The position numbers were made by a program, and so were the translations under genes. DNA of 64,000 bases from Pelecanus crispus (taxonomy: Eukaryota > Chordata > Aves > Pelecaniformes > Pelecanidae): assembly GCF_030463565.1 (NCBI RefSeq), contig NC_134676.1, forward strand, positions 1,118,501 to 1,182,500, given 5' to 3'. Within the stretch, counting starts at the first letter, position 1, and every line of letters starts with the position of its first letter. Below the pieces are notes generated by a model that saw only the letters and a list, made by a program, of their open reading frames with translations, was not told the DNA's origin and did not search any database. Shown here piece by piece: positions 1 to 15,008 of this stretch.

Positions 1-2331
<2,331 letters not shown>

Positions 2332-3126
2332 TTAATCAAGATGATAAATGTTACGTCTCACGTATGCCATTCCTTCACCTAGCACGCTCTTATCCTGACA
2401 AAAACTTAAAAAAATTAGTCTGAAGTGACTTTATAAACGCTTTATACAAAAGAAACGTAGTCACTATATATGCCATTCTTCCAATAAAATACAGAGTACA
2501 AGCACCTCTTCTCTCGTCAGGGAATGCGTTCATTTTCACGTATGGATTAAATAACATTCTTTGAACAGTCACTTGAAAAATACAGTGAACTGTGGTAGTA
2601 TTATAACATCAGAATTTTGATTTCTTACACATTTTGCAAAAGGTACTTTTCAAAGTGGCATTTCCCTACACGCACAGATACCAAACAGCATCTCCCTATG
2701 CACACAGGCACTTTCACCAAAAATCTTTCTTTTTACAATACTGAAGGAACAAATGCTTTGAGTCCCAGGGCTGCAGCAGCTATTACACACCCGACAGCAG
2801 AGCTCATTCCCATTTGGAAACGCAATGGCCTTTAATCAAAAATAGGCTCCGGAGCTTTCTACAGATGACTACGCACTTTTCAGAAATGCCATTCTGTTAG
2901 AACACCGTCACGTCGACATAGCTTTTGCAGGTTTGTATTTACGCTGGAGTATCTAGTATCCTGCATTAGCTGAAATTACAGGTTGGAAACATTTTCAAGG
3001 TTAACGCCATTCCTTAACTCGTACTCTGACTCTGATAGCTCATTCCCCCTCACACACACACAGCTAAAGAGGCCAACCAAACAAATAAAAGCTAATCAAA
3101 AATAGAAATAGCCTAATTAAGAGATA

Positions 3127-3206
3127 TTTGTTAGTTTTGAACCTTTCAGTTTCTTTGTTAGTTTTGAACCTTTCAGTTTCTTTGTTAGTTTTGAACCTTT
3201 CAGTTT
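3127..3206. repeat. 27-bp tandem repeat, 3 copies
   Basis: The unit begins TTTGTTAGTTTTGAACC and recurs exactly at 3127, 3154 and 3181. The copies are almost identical, which points to a recent expansion. It lies in WDR7 intron 1. Confidence 0.95.
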
Positions 3207-3343
3207 GTGTTTCCTAAGCCTTGGCGGTAAATGCTTTCAGTGTTGCCTGCCTGATATTGGTGCAAAAGTCAAGGTGTACTTCTACAGCCTTGCACGGCAG
3301 GCAGAGCCACATGCAAGCACAAGCTGCTTAGACGGGGTGATAA

Positions 3344-3502
3344 GGGAAAAGGCATTAGAACATGCAGTATCAAGAGGGAAAAGGCATTAGAACATGCAGT
3401 ATCAAGAGGGAAAAGGCATTAGAACATGCAGTATCAAGAGGGAAAAGGCATTAGAACATGCAGTATCAAGAGGGAAAAGGCATTAGAACATGCAGTATCA
3501 AA
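3344..3502. repeat. 32-bp tandem repeat, 5 copies
   Basis: Units begin GGGAAAAGGCATTAGAAC at 3344, 3376, 3408, 3440 and 3472. The period is 32 bp and the copies are essentially identical until the last one decays. It is a likely polymorphic minisatellite in WDR7 intron 1, about 140 bp from the 27-bp repeat. Confidence 0.95.
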
Positions 3503-3696
3503 AGGTGTGGTTTGAGTGGAAAAAAAAATCTTCACTAGCATTATCAACACTATTTAGAACTAATGAAAGCTAGGAAAGGAATAAACACAGCGAGTGCAGA
3601 CCACTTCTCATCCTCCCTCATTTCTCATTTCAAGTAAAACTTGCTGACTCAGCAGATTTGACAAGTTTTGTGAAGTTCATCTGTGGACCTAAAATG

Positions 3697-3724
3697 CCCC
3701 CCCCCCCCCCCTTTTTTTTTTTTT
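3697..3724. repeat. C15-T13 homopolymer junction
   Basis: Fifteen C are followed directly by thirteen T on the plus strand, which reads A13-G15 on the minus strand. Homopolymer lengths in an assembly are error-prone, so exact counts are uncertain. Confidence 0.85.
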
Positions 3725-4697
3725 AAGAGAGTCAATTTGTATTTAAATACAAAGCAACAATCGATCAGCCGGCCACTCAAACAGAAGTATTTTGAGTAAC
3801 TACAGTAGCGCTGGTTATGCTTATTTAATATCTGAAGATAGCTTTGATCACTACGATTTGCCATACAGATTGGATTCTGGCCACTCTCCAACAAGAAACA
3901 GATGCAACGCTATCTTCATGCCAACATTTAATACATTAAAATATATTGACACAAATAACATGGAGAAATTTTTATCTTTCACAAAGCCAGATTTTTTTTT
4001 GGTGACTGGGAAATAGGGAACAGCAAAGGTCTTTGAATCATAACGTCAGAGAGAAAGGAAACATCATAGAAACTCAAGTTGTAGTAATAAAAAACAGTTT
4101 GGAGGATTAGCACAGGTCTTAAACGCCAAAACAAACCACTGTTTTTGTTAGCAACATCCTGAGCTTGCCAACCACTTGAATGTTTTTACAACGTACAATC
4201 CCTGAAGCCGAGTTTGCTCACACTGAGCTTGTCAGTGTGAAAAATGGTACACATAGCCATCGAGCAGAGAAAATATATCAAGAATGACTGACATTTTCTT
4301 ATCGGTCTCTTATTCTGGATTCAAACAGAGTTGCAGGAGTTACTCTACTCCACCGTGGTAAAAGTTTGAGTTATGGAAAGTTATTGCTTGGAGTATTCTG
4401 TGATACATGAATGGGCAAAACATTTGTGTTAAATAAACAAACGCTCCTTATGTACTATCTCATGGAGGTTTATGTTCTGAACTTACCACAGCAGAATTTC
4501 TGATTTAGAGAGGGAATATAAACATGTCAAACACAGGCAGAATTCGCCAAAAAAATATTTTAAAATGCATATTTTCCTGTCTTTCTATAGATACATACAT
4601 ATTCTTCTTGCTTGACCGATCCAGCAACGTTTGCATTTGTTCAGATACATAAACCTATTTCACAGCACTTCAGAAGAGGGGAAAAAAAATCCTGAAT

Positions 4698-4995
4698 TAT
4701 AGAATCATAGAATCATCGAATCGTTTAGGTTGGAAAAGCCCTTTAAGATCATCCAGTCCAACCATTAACCTACACTACCAAGCCCACACTAAACCAGTCA
4801 AGGGCAGACCAGACTGAACCATGGCCCCAGGTGCCACCTCTGCCCGTTTTTTGAACACTTCCAGGGATGGGGACTCCCCCACCTCTCTGGGCAGCCTGGT
4901 CCAATGCTTGACCACCCTTTCCGTCAAGAAATTTTTCCTAATTTCCAACCTAAACCTCCCCTGGCGCAGCTTGAGCCCATTTCCTCTCGTCCTAA
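4698..4995 (-). mobile_element. CR1 LINE 3' fragment, minus strand
   Basis: On the plus strand the element begins with AGAATCATAGAATC, the reverse complement of the CR1 terminal octamer repeats. The conserved tail GGTTGGAAAAGCCCTTTAAG and the end of ORF2 follow, and the copy stops near 4995. It is a typical 5'-truncated CR1 copy of about 300 bp. It belongs to the same family as the copies near 47.3, 57.6 and 60.9 kb. The open frame across it at 4821-5012 is antisense to ORF2 and not a gene. Confidence 0.93.
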
Positions 4996-6247
4996 ATGAG
5001 AGAGGGAAATAAAGGTCGTCCTGAATCTAAGGTTCCCAACCCTGGTTCCCCAGTGCGATAGCCACAGCTGCCCTTTGTGTCCCCATGACACCCCGACCGG
5101 ACAGCAGCGATGGTCAGAAGGAACTCACCAGCAAACGAGCAGAGCCACGCTGACCCCCTGCCCAGCTACCGCCGCACCACAAAACAAGCCCGCCTGCCCT
5201 CTGCTCAAAGGGAGCACAAGCACGAGCTCCAGATTTCCATGCAAGCTGTGGGAATTTAATTCAACAATCTCCAGTTCCACTGAAAACTATCGTACAAGTC
5301 TGAGAGTCTCCCCTTTGAGACAAACTCAGATTTGGTACAAAGAGAGGCAGCTACAGAGCTCTTGCCTGCGCCAGCCATGAACTTGACCTTTTGATCTCAC
5401 ATGACCCTGGCCATTCCCAGCGGCAAGTCCAACGCTTAAACAAGTGCTTTCCGCATCAAAAACACCCTCTATTTCAAAACACTGGGTTTGACTATACTAC
5501 ATGGAGTTCAACAGAAATTAATGTCATCTCATCCGTATAAAAGTTACCGTGCAATTTCTTCAAGAAAGTAGTTTTTTATTACTTTTGACAAATGCTGCCT
5601 GTACTTCTAGTGCAAACAACCTCTGCAGCCAGAGGAATCGAACATGACAGCGTATGTGGAAAAATGGGGGAAGGGAAGGCAGCAAGAGCAGAATAATGAA
5701 TAGTTAAGTATTACAGACTGTAGAACAGTTTACAGGGCCAGCTGGACATACCAAGCCTCAAACTTCTGAAAGCGAGGGATACATTCTGGTTTTTCACAAT
5801 ATCCGCATCATAACAACAGTAATATCATTTACCATGAAGTGCCATCTCATGCCAACTCGTTTCTTGCATCCCATTGGACTATCGTTATTAAGAACTACTT
5901 ATTTTATTAAAAGCTATTATGTAATGAACAAGTATAAATAAATACCAACAATCAAGCATTTCATCTACTGCAACATACTTCTAGCTACAGTGAAACTAGT
6001 AGTTGTAAAACATGCCTGTAAATGTAGTGTTAATTGTTATGCAATGCTGGATCAATTGTTCTGTCTGGCTGATCACAATACAGAACCATAAAATAATTAA
6101 AAAATTTTAAAGAGTACAGTGACCGTACTAAAGAGCTACGATTCTAAAAATACCCGATTTACAGTGAAATAATCATAAATATATAGAGAAAAACAGAAAT
6201 AAAGTGTCCAGCTGCAATACAAAAAAAATGCAATCGTAAACAAAAAA

Positions 6248-6269
6248 CCAACCACCACCACCACCACCA
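6248..6269. repeat. (ACC)n microsatellite
   Basis: About seven ACC units lie in WDR7 intron 1, within an A-rich context. Confidence 0.9.
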
Positions 6270-6509
6270 ACAAAAAAAATCACCAAAACCAAACAAAAAC
6301 ACCCATTTAACTCTTTTACCACCCAATTTTTTATTATGAAATAAGACAAAAGACACACTGGGAAAGGTGGGGAGAGATGGAAATTGCTTTGCTTTATATA
6401 TATGAAAACATTTGAATACCAATCAAGGTACAACATCCTTTAACAAAGTGTTCTTCCCTCGCTACCTACAAAAAGCTCCCTTCAGCAGCTCCACTACTGC
6501 AGACTAGAA

Positions 6510-6553
6510 ATGCCAAACTGTACCCAAATTAATGCCAAACTGTGCCCAAATTA
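6510..6553. repeat. 22-bp direct duplication
   Basis: The unit ATGCCAAACTGTACCCAAAT is repeated once at 6532 with one change (A to G). It is a small tandem duplication. Confidence 0.85.
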
Positions 6554-8424
6554 ATGCCGAAAGACGCCACAACCGCAGCCGCTGCCGGTAACACGCGCAG
6601 AGCGCTCCTCTCGCCCCCTGACTAGAAGACACACTGGTTTAGAGCAGTGATCTCAAAACTACTGCTTTGACCACAGCTCCTCAAAGGTTTGTTTTTTTTT
6701 TCATGACAGGAAATTTTATTTTATTATCAGTGTAATCTATGAACTAAATTTTAATGGTTAATAAAGCAATCCATCAATAATTTCAGAGCCGAAAAGTCTA
6801 GGAGTAAAAATGCTGATAAGCAACATAAAAATCTCTTCTCGTTCCTTTCATTTCCTATTGCTCACAGTTCAGGGACCAAGTCACAGTATTTCCATGTCAC
6901 TTGATTGTTTTAGCGATGCAAACGGCTGCACTTCTGAGTAAATACAGAAGCTCCCCTCCCAGGGCACAAAATTGTTCCTTGAAATTCTGCAGTCAGTTTA
7001 GTGCTCTTCCAAACTACTTATAAAAACTTTAAAATTGACAACACTATAAATACATACTTAAACTGGATTTTCAAAAGGAACGTATAGGATATTACAACAT
7101 AGAAAAGTATTAGCACATATAAGTAACCTGAAGTATTTTATATTTTCCATGCAGAAAAACATGAGAGAAAGCACCGAAGACATTAACAGCAAAATACTTT
7201 CTAAAGGCATACAGATATTCACATTTCAAAACTTTTATCTAAGAGGAACAGAATTCTTAGAATACTTAACATCAACCTTTGGGAGAGAGAGCAAAAAGAA
7301 AAACTACCTCTTTCCTCCTAGTTTTTTATTATGGTACCGCAATGCCTTCATTAAAAGCTTCATTTTCAGAAAATACCACAAGCTCATTTTAACAGCTGAA
7401 GAATTCAGTCGACAAAGAACAACCCTCCTCTGTCACTGGCGAACACTGAATACATCCCCTGCAAAAACCAAAACCCACTTATCGTCTGTAAACAATCAAT
7501 AATTTTTTTTACATCGATGATGACAAACTACAGTGGCAAATAAACACTGTACCACTGACAAATGGTCAAAAGCATGCAGTGAATCATTACAAACGTATTC
7601 CCACATTCTAGTTATTTATACCTCTCTAGAATAAACTATTTTTGCAGAAAAGGGAACTGGAACTTTGAACTGGAAAACGGAGACGCCAAACTGAGCAGAG
7701 TTCTTCCTGCTTAATAGCCCTCTGCCTTCATTGGGACTGTTAAGTTTTTCTCTATCGCCTCCACAAGTGCCAGCATCCCCACTTCCTTCCCCCAAGCACC
7801 CAATAAAAGAATGAGTTTGTGTTACTGCACGTACGTAGGGCTGTGTGTGTATAAAAGCATACTTGCCTTTATTTTGCTTCACTTTCAAATTACCTCTCTC
7901 AAAGAGACAACAAATACACAGATGCAGGGGTGTGGGAAAAGACTCGACAAAAGCGGAGGCTCTCTTCTTCGTTCTCTGCCCCACAACAAGGGATCTTTTC
8001 TCTCCCTCTACCTGCTTTTCCGCAAGGTGAGCGTTGCAATGTACATCACAGCATCCCTACCTTTTGCAGTGCCTTAGGAAGTTCTTTCCACTCACTTTTC
8101 TGGAGTCATAAAGGCCCTCTTCTTCAGTCCCTTTCCACAACCCTGACAGGTGCCACTCAGCACCCCAAACCCACACCGTCTCTCATGTTCCCTCTAAATA
8201 AGGCTGCCTCTCCTCATCGCCTACAGCAGATAACCGCTGCTTACACCCGTACCTTGCATCTCTTTGAGGATATACCATGATAGTCCAGAGTAGCGGGGCA
8301 TGTTTCGCCAGACGTGATGACTAGAAAAATATAAAATAAAGACGTGTTTCTTTCCGTCATCCAAACTGAAGTGTCTTACACCTCCATTTTTCTGCTGCTG
8401 TATCTTTCCCTAACCGCACACACA

Positions 8425-8715
8425 AAGGCTGAACCACCCCGACAGCCCTCCACCGGATCGCTCCAACACGTCAACGCCTTCCTTGTACCGGGAAGCCCCA
8501 GACCGCACACAGTACTGCACTGCGGCCTCGTAAACCTTCCTCTCTATTTAGCGCTTCCTCTTCTTGATCTGCTGGCTACAGTCTTGGTCGTACAGTCCAG
8601 CACGCAGCTTTCCCGGCCGCTCGGAGACACAGCTTCTTGTCTCCCAGGACGCCCAGCTCCCTTTCCACCAAGCTGCCGTCCACCCCGTGGTCCCCCAGCC
8701 TGCAAGCCATTTCAG
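8425..8715 (-). mobile_element. Old CR1 fragment, minus strand (ORF2 C-terminal region)
   Basis: Plus-strand landmarks CCTTGTACCGGGAAGCCCC, CACACAGTACTGC, GATCTGCTGGCTA and CCAGGACGCCCAGCTCC occur in the same order and orientation as in the reverse complement of CR1 ORF2. Compare 61,390-61,600 in this window. The copy is strongly diverged and has indels. The long plus-strand open frame at 8344-8982 runs antisense through it and is not a gene. Ends are approximate. Confidence 0.65.
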
Positions 8716-11700
8716 ACGCAGAACCTTCCACGGTCATCAGGAACTGAACTTACCCCATCACCACCGCTTTCCAACGACAGAGAGCAGTCTCCCAACCACA
8801 TTAGCCACTGTCTGCTCCTATGCATTTTTATTTTCCCCATAAAATACAAGGCAAAAATGCCGCTGAGTACCTCAGCCTTTTTCACGCTTTTGTTACCAGG
8901 TCCACTATCATCAAAATATAATCCAGTTAGAGTTATATACACATACATCTTGTTATGTTCTTTGTATTTAAAGAGAGAGTGATTCTTTAGATCAGCAGAT
9001 GATCCAAAAAATTAAAAACAATATGCTGATATGGTAGAATAGTCAAGTGAGTCTTTCAACTGCACTGCTTAGAGGCTGGTATTTAAGCAAATATCATAAT
9101 CTGCGATAAATTCCTATTTGAGTAAAGCTATTAAACTGATTTCTTAAGTACAACATATAAATACCAAATCAAAGACTCACAAACATCTTTATCAAGCTAT
9201 AAGTCCTCTAAACACTAACTAGCACTTTCAGGACTAGTAAGCTATGGTAAAGTATTCACAGCTAACTTATTGAACCAAGTTACAAACAGAAAACCTAACA
9301 GTAATTTCAAATCAAAGTCTGGTGATGAAGGCAGAAGGCAGATGCATAGAAAATTTGAAAGTTAACAGTAGCTTATTGTTCAATATAATCAGGAGAACGA
9401 CCAGGTAGCATAGCCAGGGGTATAAAGACAAAGGTCAGATGCACGGTCAGAGTGCTTTAGAACAACTGTTTCTAGAACAGATTAAAGGCGGAGCCACGTA
9501 ATTTTTCTGGTCCTCTGCCTCATCTGTCATATAAAATAAACCTAACAAGCAGCAAATCAGAATAACACCTAAACAAAAACATTCCGCATACAAACCACAG
9601 CAGGACTCAAAGCCTTTATCATATGGGTTATTACCTTCTGCCACAGCTCACACTTGGAAACTAATTCTAGTATTTTACAAAATGATTAGCATTCCTGTCC
9701 ATCCGGTTTTTGCATGTACCTTTATCTTTCTGAGTGACAGCAACAGACAGGAGAAAAACAATCCACAAGCCTTCCTCCACCGGTATGCAACCTGTTCCTG
9801 AAACAGGAACGTTTTGTTTGCAATTTCCTCAAGTTTTCCCACAACTTTCAGTCGCGATGGGAAGCCTCAAGACCTCATTAAACCTTGTAAACCACAAGTT
9901 ATTTACCCTGAAACAGCACTCATAATAAGGATTTTTACAGACAGAAAAAGCACACAAACAAAATCAACGTATGGTAGGAAGACCAGCAGCTAGTGAGAGC
10001 GACTCTTCCCCTCTGCATTGCCTCAGGACAATACAACCGGTTTCCTCTCACGCCTGTCAGTAGCGAGTGGATATAATCCTCGAGCTGGTAGCATTTCCGT
10101 GCCCTGTGTGCAGAGAAACAGTTGTGGCCACTACAGCATGGGATGCATATGTAGATTTCCTTGCCCTCAAATATTCCAGCGGGTAGACATACAAGGAAAG
10201 GTTTAGGAAGAAGCAGGGATAATGATGTTGCAGACTGCCCAAGTAGAAAACAAAGCTAAAGGAGAGGAAGGAAGAACACAGCATGGGACTGGAGACATCT
10301 CCAGGCGAGATAACAGAGGGTACGATTAACATAGTCCGTCGTACAGCTAGACACGCTGCCCAACTCATTTGATCTGCTGACGGCTTTCAAAGCACGGACG
10401 AGGCAGACAGCAGCACACAAATTCTTCACCCTCTTACAGCACTTAGCCCCAACAGTTTGCACACATAGCTTTAAAACGTCGGTAATATTGCTAGAACTAC
10501 AAAACCAGGAGAGCAACTTCAGTTCTGTTCCCAAGACACCTGGTTTAGGTTTAGCCTCTGTGCATGACCACAAAGCAACCATCGCGTTGCTGATCTGCCG
10601 CGCGCGACCCCACGGGAATTCACAGTTACCTGGGCACTTCCTGAAGCGCCGCACGCCTGAGTGCTGCGGATTGCTCCGGTCTGGAGCAAACCACAGTGGT
10701 ATCCCCCAAGCACAGAGAGTATCAGCTGCACATAAACCCAGCCAGGGTCGTGGAATACTTCAGCACTTTCATGCCCCATTACAGCACTCTGGCGTGACGC
10801 TGCCCAGACTGAGCTCAGCGAGCCCTGTGCTGTGCTCGAGCCCGTTTCCTCGGGGAGACGGATCCAGGTACACCAGGCGCGTGGGAAGGATGCGAGGCAG
10901 GCCAGGGGAAAGGAATGCTTCTTTGGGGAAAGAAGTAAAAAGATAAATAAATCTACCTTTTACTTAACAGAGCACAGCAAAAGCCAAGAAGAGCTCTTTC
11001 CAAACACATTCATTTCCATTAAAGCACATGCATACGAAGAATTAATCTTAGGATATGTGTGGACACTAAAAGAATCTGCAAAAAAAATACATCCATGAAT
11101 TGACTGTTTCTTTATCATATATGCTCTCGGTATGTAACAGCTCCAGAACAAACCATTAAAGGCTGCCAAATGAACATCTGCTTTTAAATAAATGTAACTA
11201 TGCTCATGTTCAAACAAAGCAGCTCAGAAAGGTTAAGAATAAATCATTCCTTTCCCTATCAATGTTTACCACATGTTAATGCCATTTTTCTGTATTTTCA
11301 GCAGAATTTAAATTATGTTATTATTCAGATTTGCCACCAGTAAGTACAGAGATGGCTGCCATCCATGACATCAGGACAAACCTTCTAAGTGGATTGCACA
11401 TTTTCAAATGAACAGCAATTTTTATGCCTAATATTTTTCATGCATACAGAATCTCTCATTCAAAAAGACATTAGTTAAGCCTTGTAACACCCCTCCTAAA
11501 ACCATTTACATAAAGACAATCATACATACATGGTAAAGGCTCATTTCTGTTACATCATGGCTTCCATTTGAATAATCCAATGCATTTTATAAAAATCTGA
11601 TGATTTTAAATTTAATTACAAATGACCTTTTCCATTTAATACTTGGGGATGGAGAAGAGGGATTAATGAGCTACGAGAAGAAAATTAAGTACTTTACCCA

Positions 11701-11963
11701 GAGTTGCAGAAATCTTTCACTATCAGAACCCACATATTCAGACAATCACACCTTTCTTTAAGTAGATGGTGAATAAACAAACAATTATGTTATTAAATAC
11801 AGATGGTCAGGAAAGTTTGCTATGTCAATTAAATTCTGCTTGTTTCTGAAGATCCATCAGTAATTTTCAGAATCTTTTGGAATTAGTGTTGACTCACTAC
11901 AAAGGGATCAAATGCAAAATTTTTTTGTTTTCTTAAGCTATCATTAATCTAACAAAATGAGTT

Positions 11964-12150
11964 TGAATCACAGAACAGCCAAGGCTGGCAAGCACCTCGG
12001 GAGATGTTACCCTCCAACCCGCTGCAAAAGCCAGGTCAGCTACAGCAGGCTGCCCGGGCCCGTGTCCGGTCGGGCTCTGGGTACCTCCAAGGATGGAGAC
12101 CCCACAACCTCGCCCTGTGCAACCCACCCCAGTGCTCAACCACCTACCCT
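11964..12150 (-). mobile_element. CR1 3' end fragment, minus strand, diverged subfamily
   Basis: The fragment starts with GAATCACAGAACAGCC and then shows the pattern of an older CR1 subfamily tail (CCAACCCGCTGCAAAAGC, CAGGCTGCCCGGGCCC, GGATGGAGACCCCACAAC). It is followed directly by an RT-region fragment in the same orientation. The two may be one internally deleted element. Confidence 0.8.
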
Positions 12151-12425
12151 GCAGCTGGACTTCATGCTGCCAGCGGTGACCCTTTGAGCCCGACCATTCC
12201 ATGGGTTTTCAATCCGCTTCACTGCCTCCTTATCCAGACCCATATGTCATCAGCTTGTCTGCAAGGATCTTAGGGGAAACGGTGTCGAAGCCTTACGACA
12301 GCCAAGATAAACAACTCGCTGCTCTCCCTCATGCACCAAGCCAGTCATCTCATCGTGGGAGGCTCTCAGGTTGGTTACGCACAGCTTGCCCTTTGTGAAT
12401 CCATGCCAACCGACAAGCATGAGAA
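12151..12425 (-). mobile_element. CR1-like reverse-transcriptase fragment, minus strand
   Basis: Minus-strand translation gives HGFTKGKLCVTNL, then DEMTGLVHEG and, after a frame change, a degraded DTVSPKILADKL segment. These are the RT-domain landmarks of CR1 ORF2 upstream of the catalytic FADD motif. The reading frame is broken by indels and stops, so it is inactive. The ORF2 segment that should separate it from the 3' tail is missing. Confidence 0.75.
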
Positions 12426-14395
12426 AGCCTTTCAAAAGGTAATACTTTTTCAGGAAATAAATCCCAGAATTTTTTTTTGTTGTTGTTAGCTAAAAGAAAT
12501 TTTGGATCATATCTGCAGGATACCAAATACTATAAAACAATCTATCAGGTCAGGTCTTACACTTTGACACAGGTAGCAAGTCATTATCATTTCAGCTTGC
12601 ATCTGATAAGCACCAAATACGAAACTTGGAGAACGATAACTATACCTTTATACTTTATCCAATTAACAGCACACCTTTCCGATTTGCAACTACAAAAAGA
12701 TTGCAACGCTATGCTAAAAACTACTTATAAAAAGAAGCATTTAAAAAATGTTATTTTTCACTGAGACTATTATGAGTAAACAGGTGAAGAATGTAATCAA
12801 TTTTGTTAGCTGTACAATCAAGAAACAATTTGTTCATGATGACAGCAAAGTCAGGAAACCGGTAGGTAAACCTGGAGTTTTAATGCCATCCCCACGCACG
12901 TACAAATACACCAAATGGGACAGCAGCTGGGGAGTTAAACTGGCAACTACGTTCATTTTGCTACTCAACTTTACTTGTTTCAAAACACACAAAAAAGCCC
13001 CCAAGAGCTACCAAGGAGAATTGATGTATCCCTGCATAACCAAGAGGTGTAAGGACTTTTCAAAGGCCCTAATTTTGTAAACACAGCACACTTAATTTTA
13101 ATACTATGAATATTCACACTGACCTTACTAACCCTACTCATTAATACAGAACTAAGCGTATCTGCAGGAGAGAACTAACCTACTATTTTGAACTTGGTCA
13201 AAACCATTAGGCTACGCTGAAGTTTATGTGAAGGGAAAAGGTGATTTCAATCCAGGTAATAATGACTAACAAACCAGACCATCATTCTCATTATCCTGAT
13301 TAAAGATTAAAAAATTAATGGCACCTGGCCTTCTTTTATCCCCATGTACTTTGTTCATTCAAAATTCATCACCTCAAATCGTCTTTGCTTTTTCCCTTAA
13401 ACCAGGAGCTTCTCCGTAACATTGTGCAGCCAGTACCTCTACATCCCCCTAGGTCAATTTATCTGTAACAGCTACCTCCAAACGGCAATGCTACCTCATG
13501 TCACGTATCTGGATTTCAAGCACCCTGAGACAACACTTGTCACAGGGCTCTACGTCTTCAATTGGCCATGATGTATTACAGTAATCTAAATAAAAAGATG
13601 GTGTTACTGTCAAACCTTCTCAATACGCTCAAGATCAGAAATAAATTCCACAAAACCAAACTTGTGTTCCAAAACAGAAATTGAAAAGCAACGGGTTAAG
13701 ACACAAGCTCTTCCTTAGTCCTTAGGTGGCAACGACAACAGCGATGATCCAATGAACGGTTACGGCTTGCCCCTTGCCCCAGCTGAGTGAACGACTACAA
13801 AAGTCCAATTTAAAAGGATTTAACAATATGAAGGTAAGATTGGTTATCCCCCCAAAACACCACCCCCTGGATACGCAGAAGGTTATGAAACAAGAAAAAA
13901 AAGCAAATAATGATTTGGGACTCTAAATCCTTCATTATAGCTAACAGCGTTGAAAGCCGTTCGCAGGCTTTCCTGGCACTCGGCTTGATGACACACTAGA
14001 TCTGCGTGTATTTTTCCTGGTTAGAGCTGTCACGATCACATGAAGGACAGCTATCCGAAGCTGTTGCAAAGCACACTCTCAATCACATCCCTCTGCCAGC
14101 AATATCATGGCTGGCGCGGAAAAAGGAAATCGACCAGAGAGGCCGCGATGTAACGCGAATTCGGCAAGAAAAGCAGGGCAAGTTCCTCTAAGGGGTGATT
14201 TCCCGGGTATTTCTCTACGAAGAGTGCCTCCCTGGCTAACCTGCCATTAGCGAAGAGCCCCCATCCCATTCATCCCATTCCGAGGCGGTGCAGCAGGGCG
14301 CGGGCCCACGGGCGGCTGCTGCAGCCCGGCTCCAAACTTGCTGAAGGAACGAGCCCGGGGGAGCCCGGGCGCTGCAGCGCCCGGAGGGAGCCGGT

Positions 14396-14445
14396 GCCTG
14401 CCGCGGCCCCGAGCCTGCCGCGGCCCCGAGCCTGCCGCGGCCCGG
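14396..14445. repeat. 17-bp tandem repeat, 3 copies
   Basis: The unit GCCTGCCGCGGCCCCGA recurs at 14,396, 14,413 and 14,430 inside the WDR7 CpG island. Each copy contains a CCGCGG palindrome. Confidence 0.9.
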
Positions 14446-14825
14446 CGGGGGGAGGCGGGGAGGGCCGGGGCTCGCCCTGCGCCGCTCCCCGCGGAACACG
14501 GGCGGCGGGACCGGCCCCCCCCCAGCGCAGCGAGCCCCCTCCTATCCGCCGCCCCCGGCGAGGGCCGGCCGGGCCGAGCCCTGCGGCCAGGCCCCCCCCG
14601 CCCCGCTCGCACCGCCTCAGCGGGCGGGGGCCGGCAGCCCGCAGGCCGCCCCGCCCCCGCCCCCCGCTGCCGCCCGCCTGGTCCCCCCCGCCGGGGCGGA
14701 GGCCGCCACAGCCCCGGGCAGGTGCCGGGGCAGCGGGGCCGGCGGCGAGCCCTCGCCGGGCACCGGCACCGCCCGCCGGCGGGGGAGGGCTGCCCTCTGC
14801 CCGAGGATAGCCGGCGGGCACTCAC

Positions 14826-14990
14826 CTGGCCCCGCCGGGGCGGTGGGGAGGGTCCCGGGGCGCCGCGCCCCCGCCGCGATCCCTGCCCGCGCCCGGTGCG
14901 GCGGCCAGCTGACGCCGCCGGCTGCCGCGCCTCCTGCCGCCACTGTCGCAAAGCCCCCGGCCGCCGTGACTGACGGCAGGCAGAGGCAGC
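14826..14990 (-). other. WDR7: Predicted WDR7 non-coding exon 1 (5' UTR)
   Basis: On the minus strand CCAG followed by GTGAGT forms a near-perfect splice donor, with the exon edge at 14,826. It sits inside the CpG island upstream of the start-codon exon and in the right orientation. The 5' end is not visible from sequence; about 14,950-15,000 is a guess from typical exon size. A second, weaker donor (CAG then gttagc, near 14,240) could serve an alternative exon. Confidence 0.5.
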
Positions 14991-14994
14991 CGGC

Positions 14995-15008
14995 GTCGCC
15001 ATGGAAAC
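14995..15008. promoter_or_regulatory. RFX X-box-like motif
   Basis: The sequence GTCGCCATGGAAAC fits the two half-sites of an RFX X-box (GTNRCC then RGNAAC) with no spacer gap. It is near the expected WDR7 start site. Whether it is occupied is unknown. Confidence 0.5.

Noticed and set aside
8344..8982. 212-codon plus-strand frame in WDR7 intron 1
   Set aside because: Its centre is antisense to a diverged CR1 fragment, and the protein has no family features.
10488..10946. 152-codon frame in WDR7 intron 1
   Set aside because: Opposite frames are also open and no domain is visible; treated as chance.
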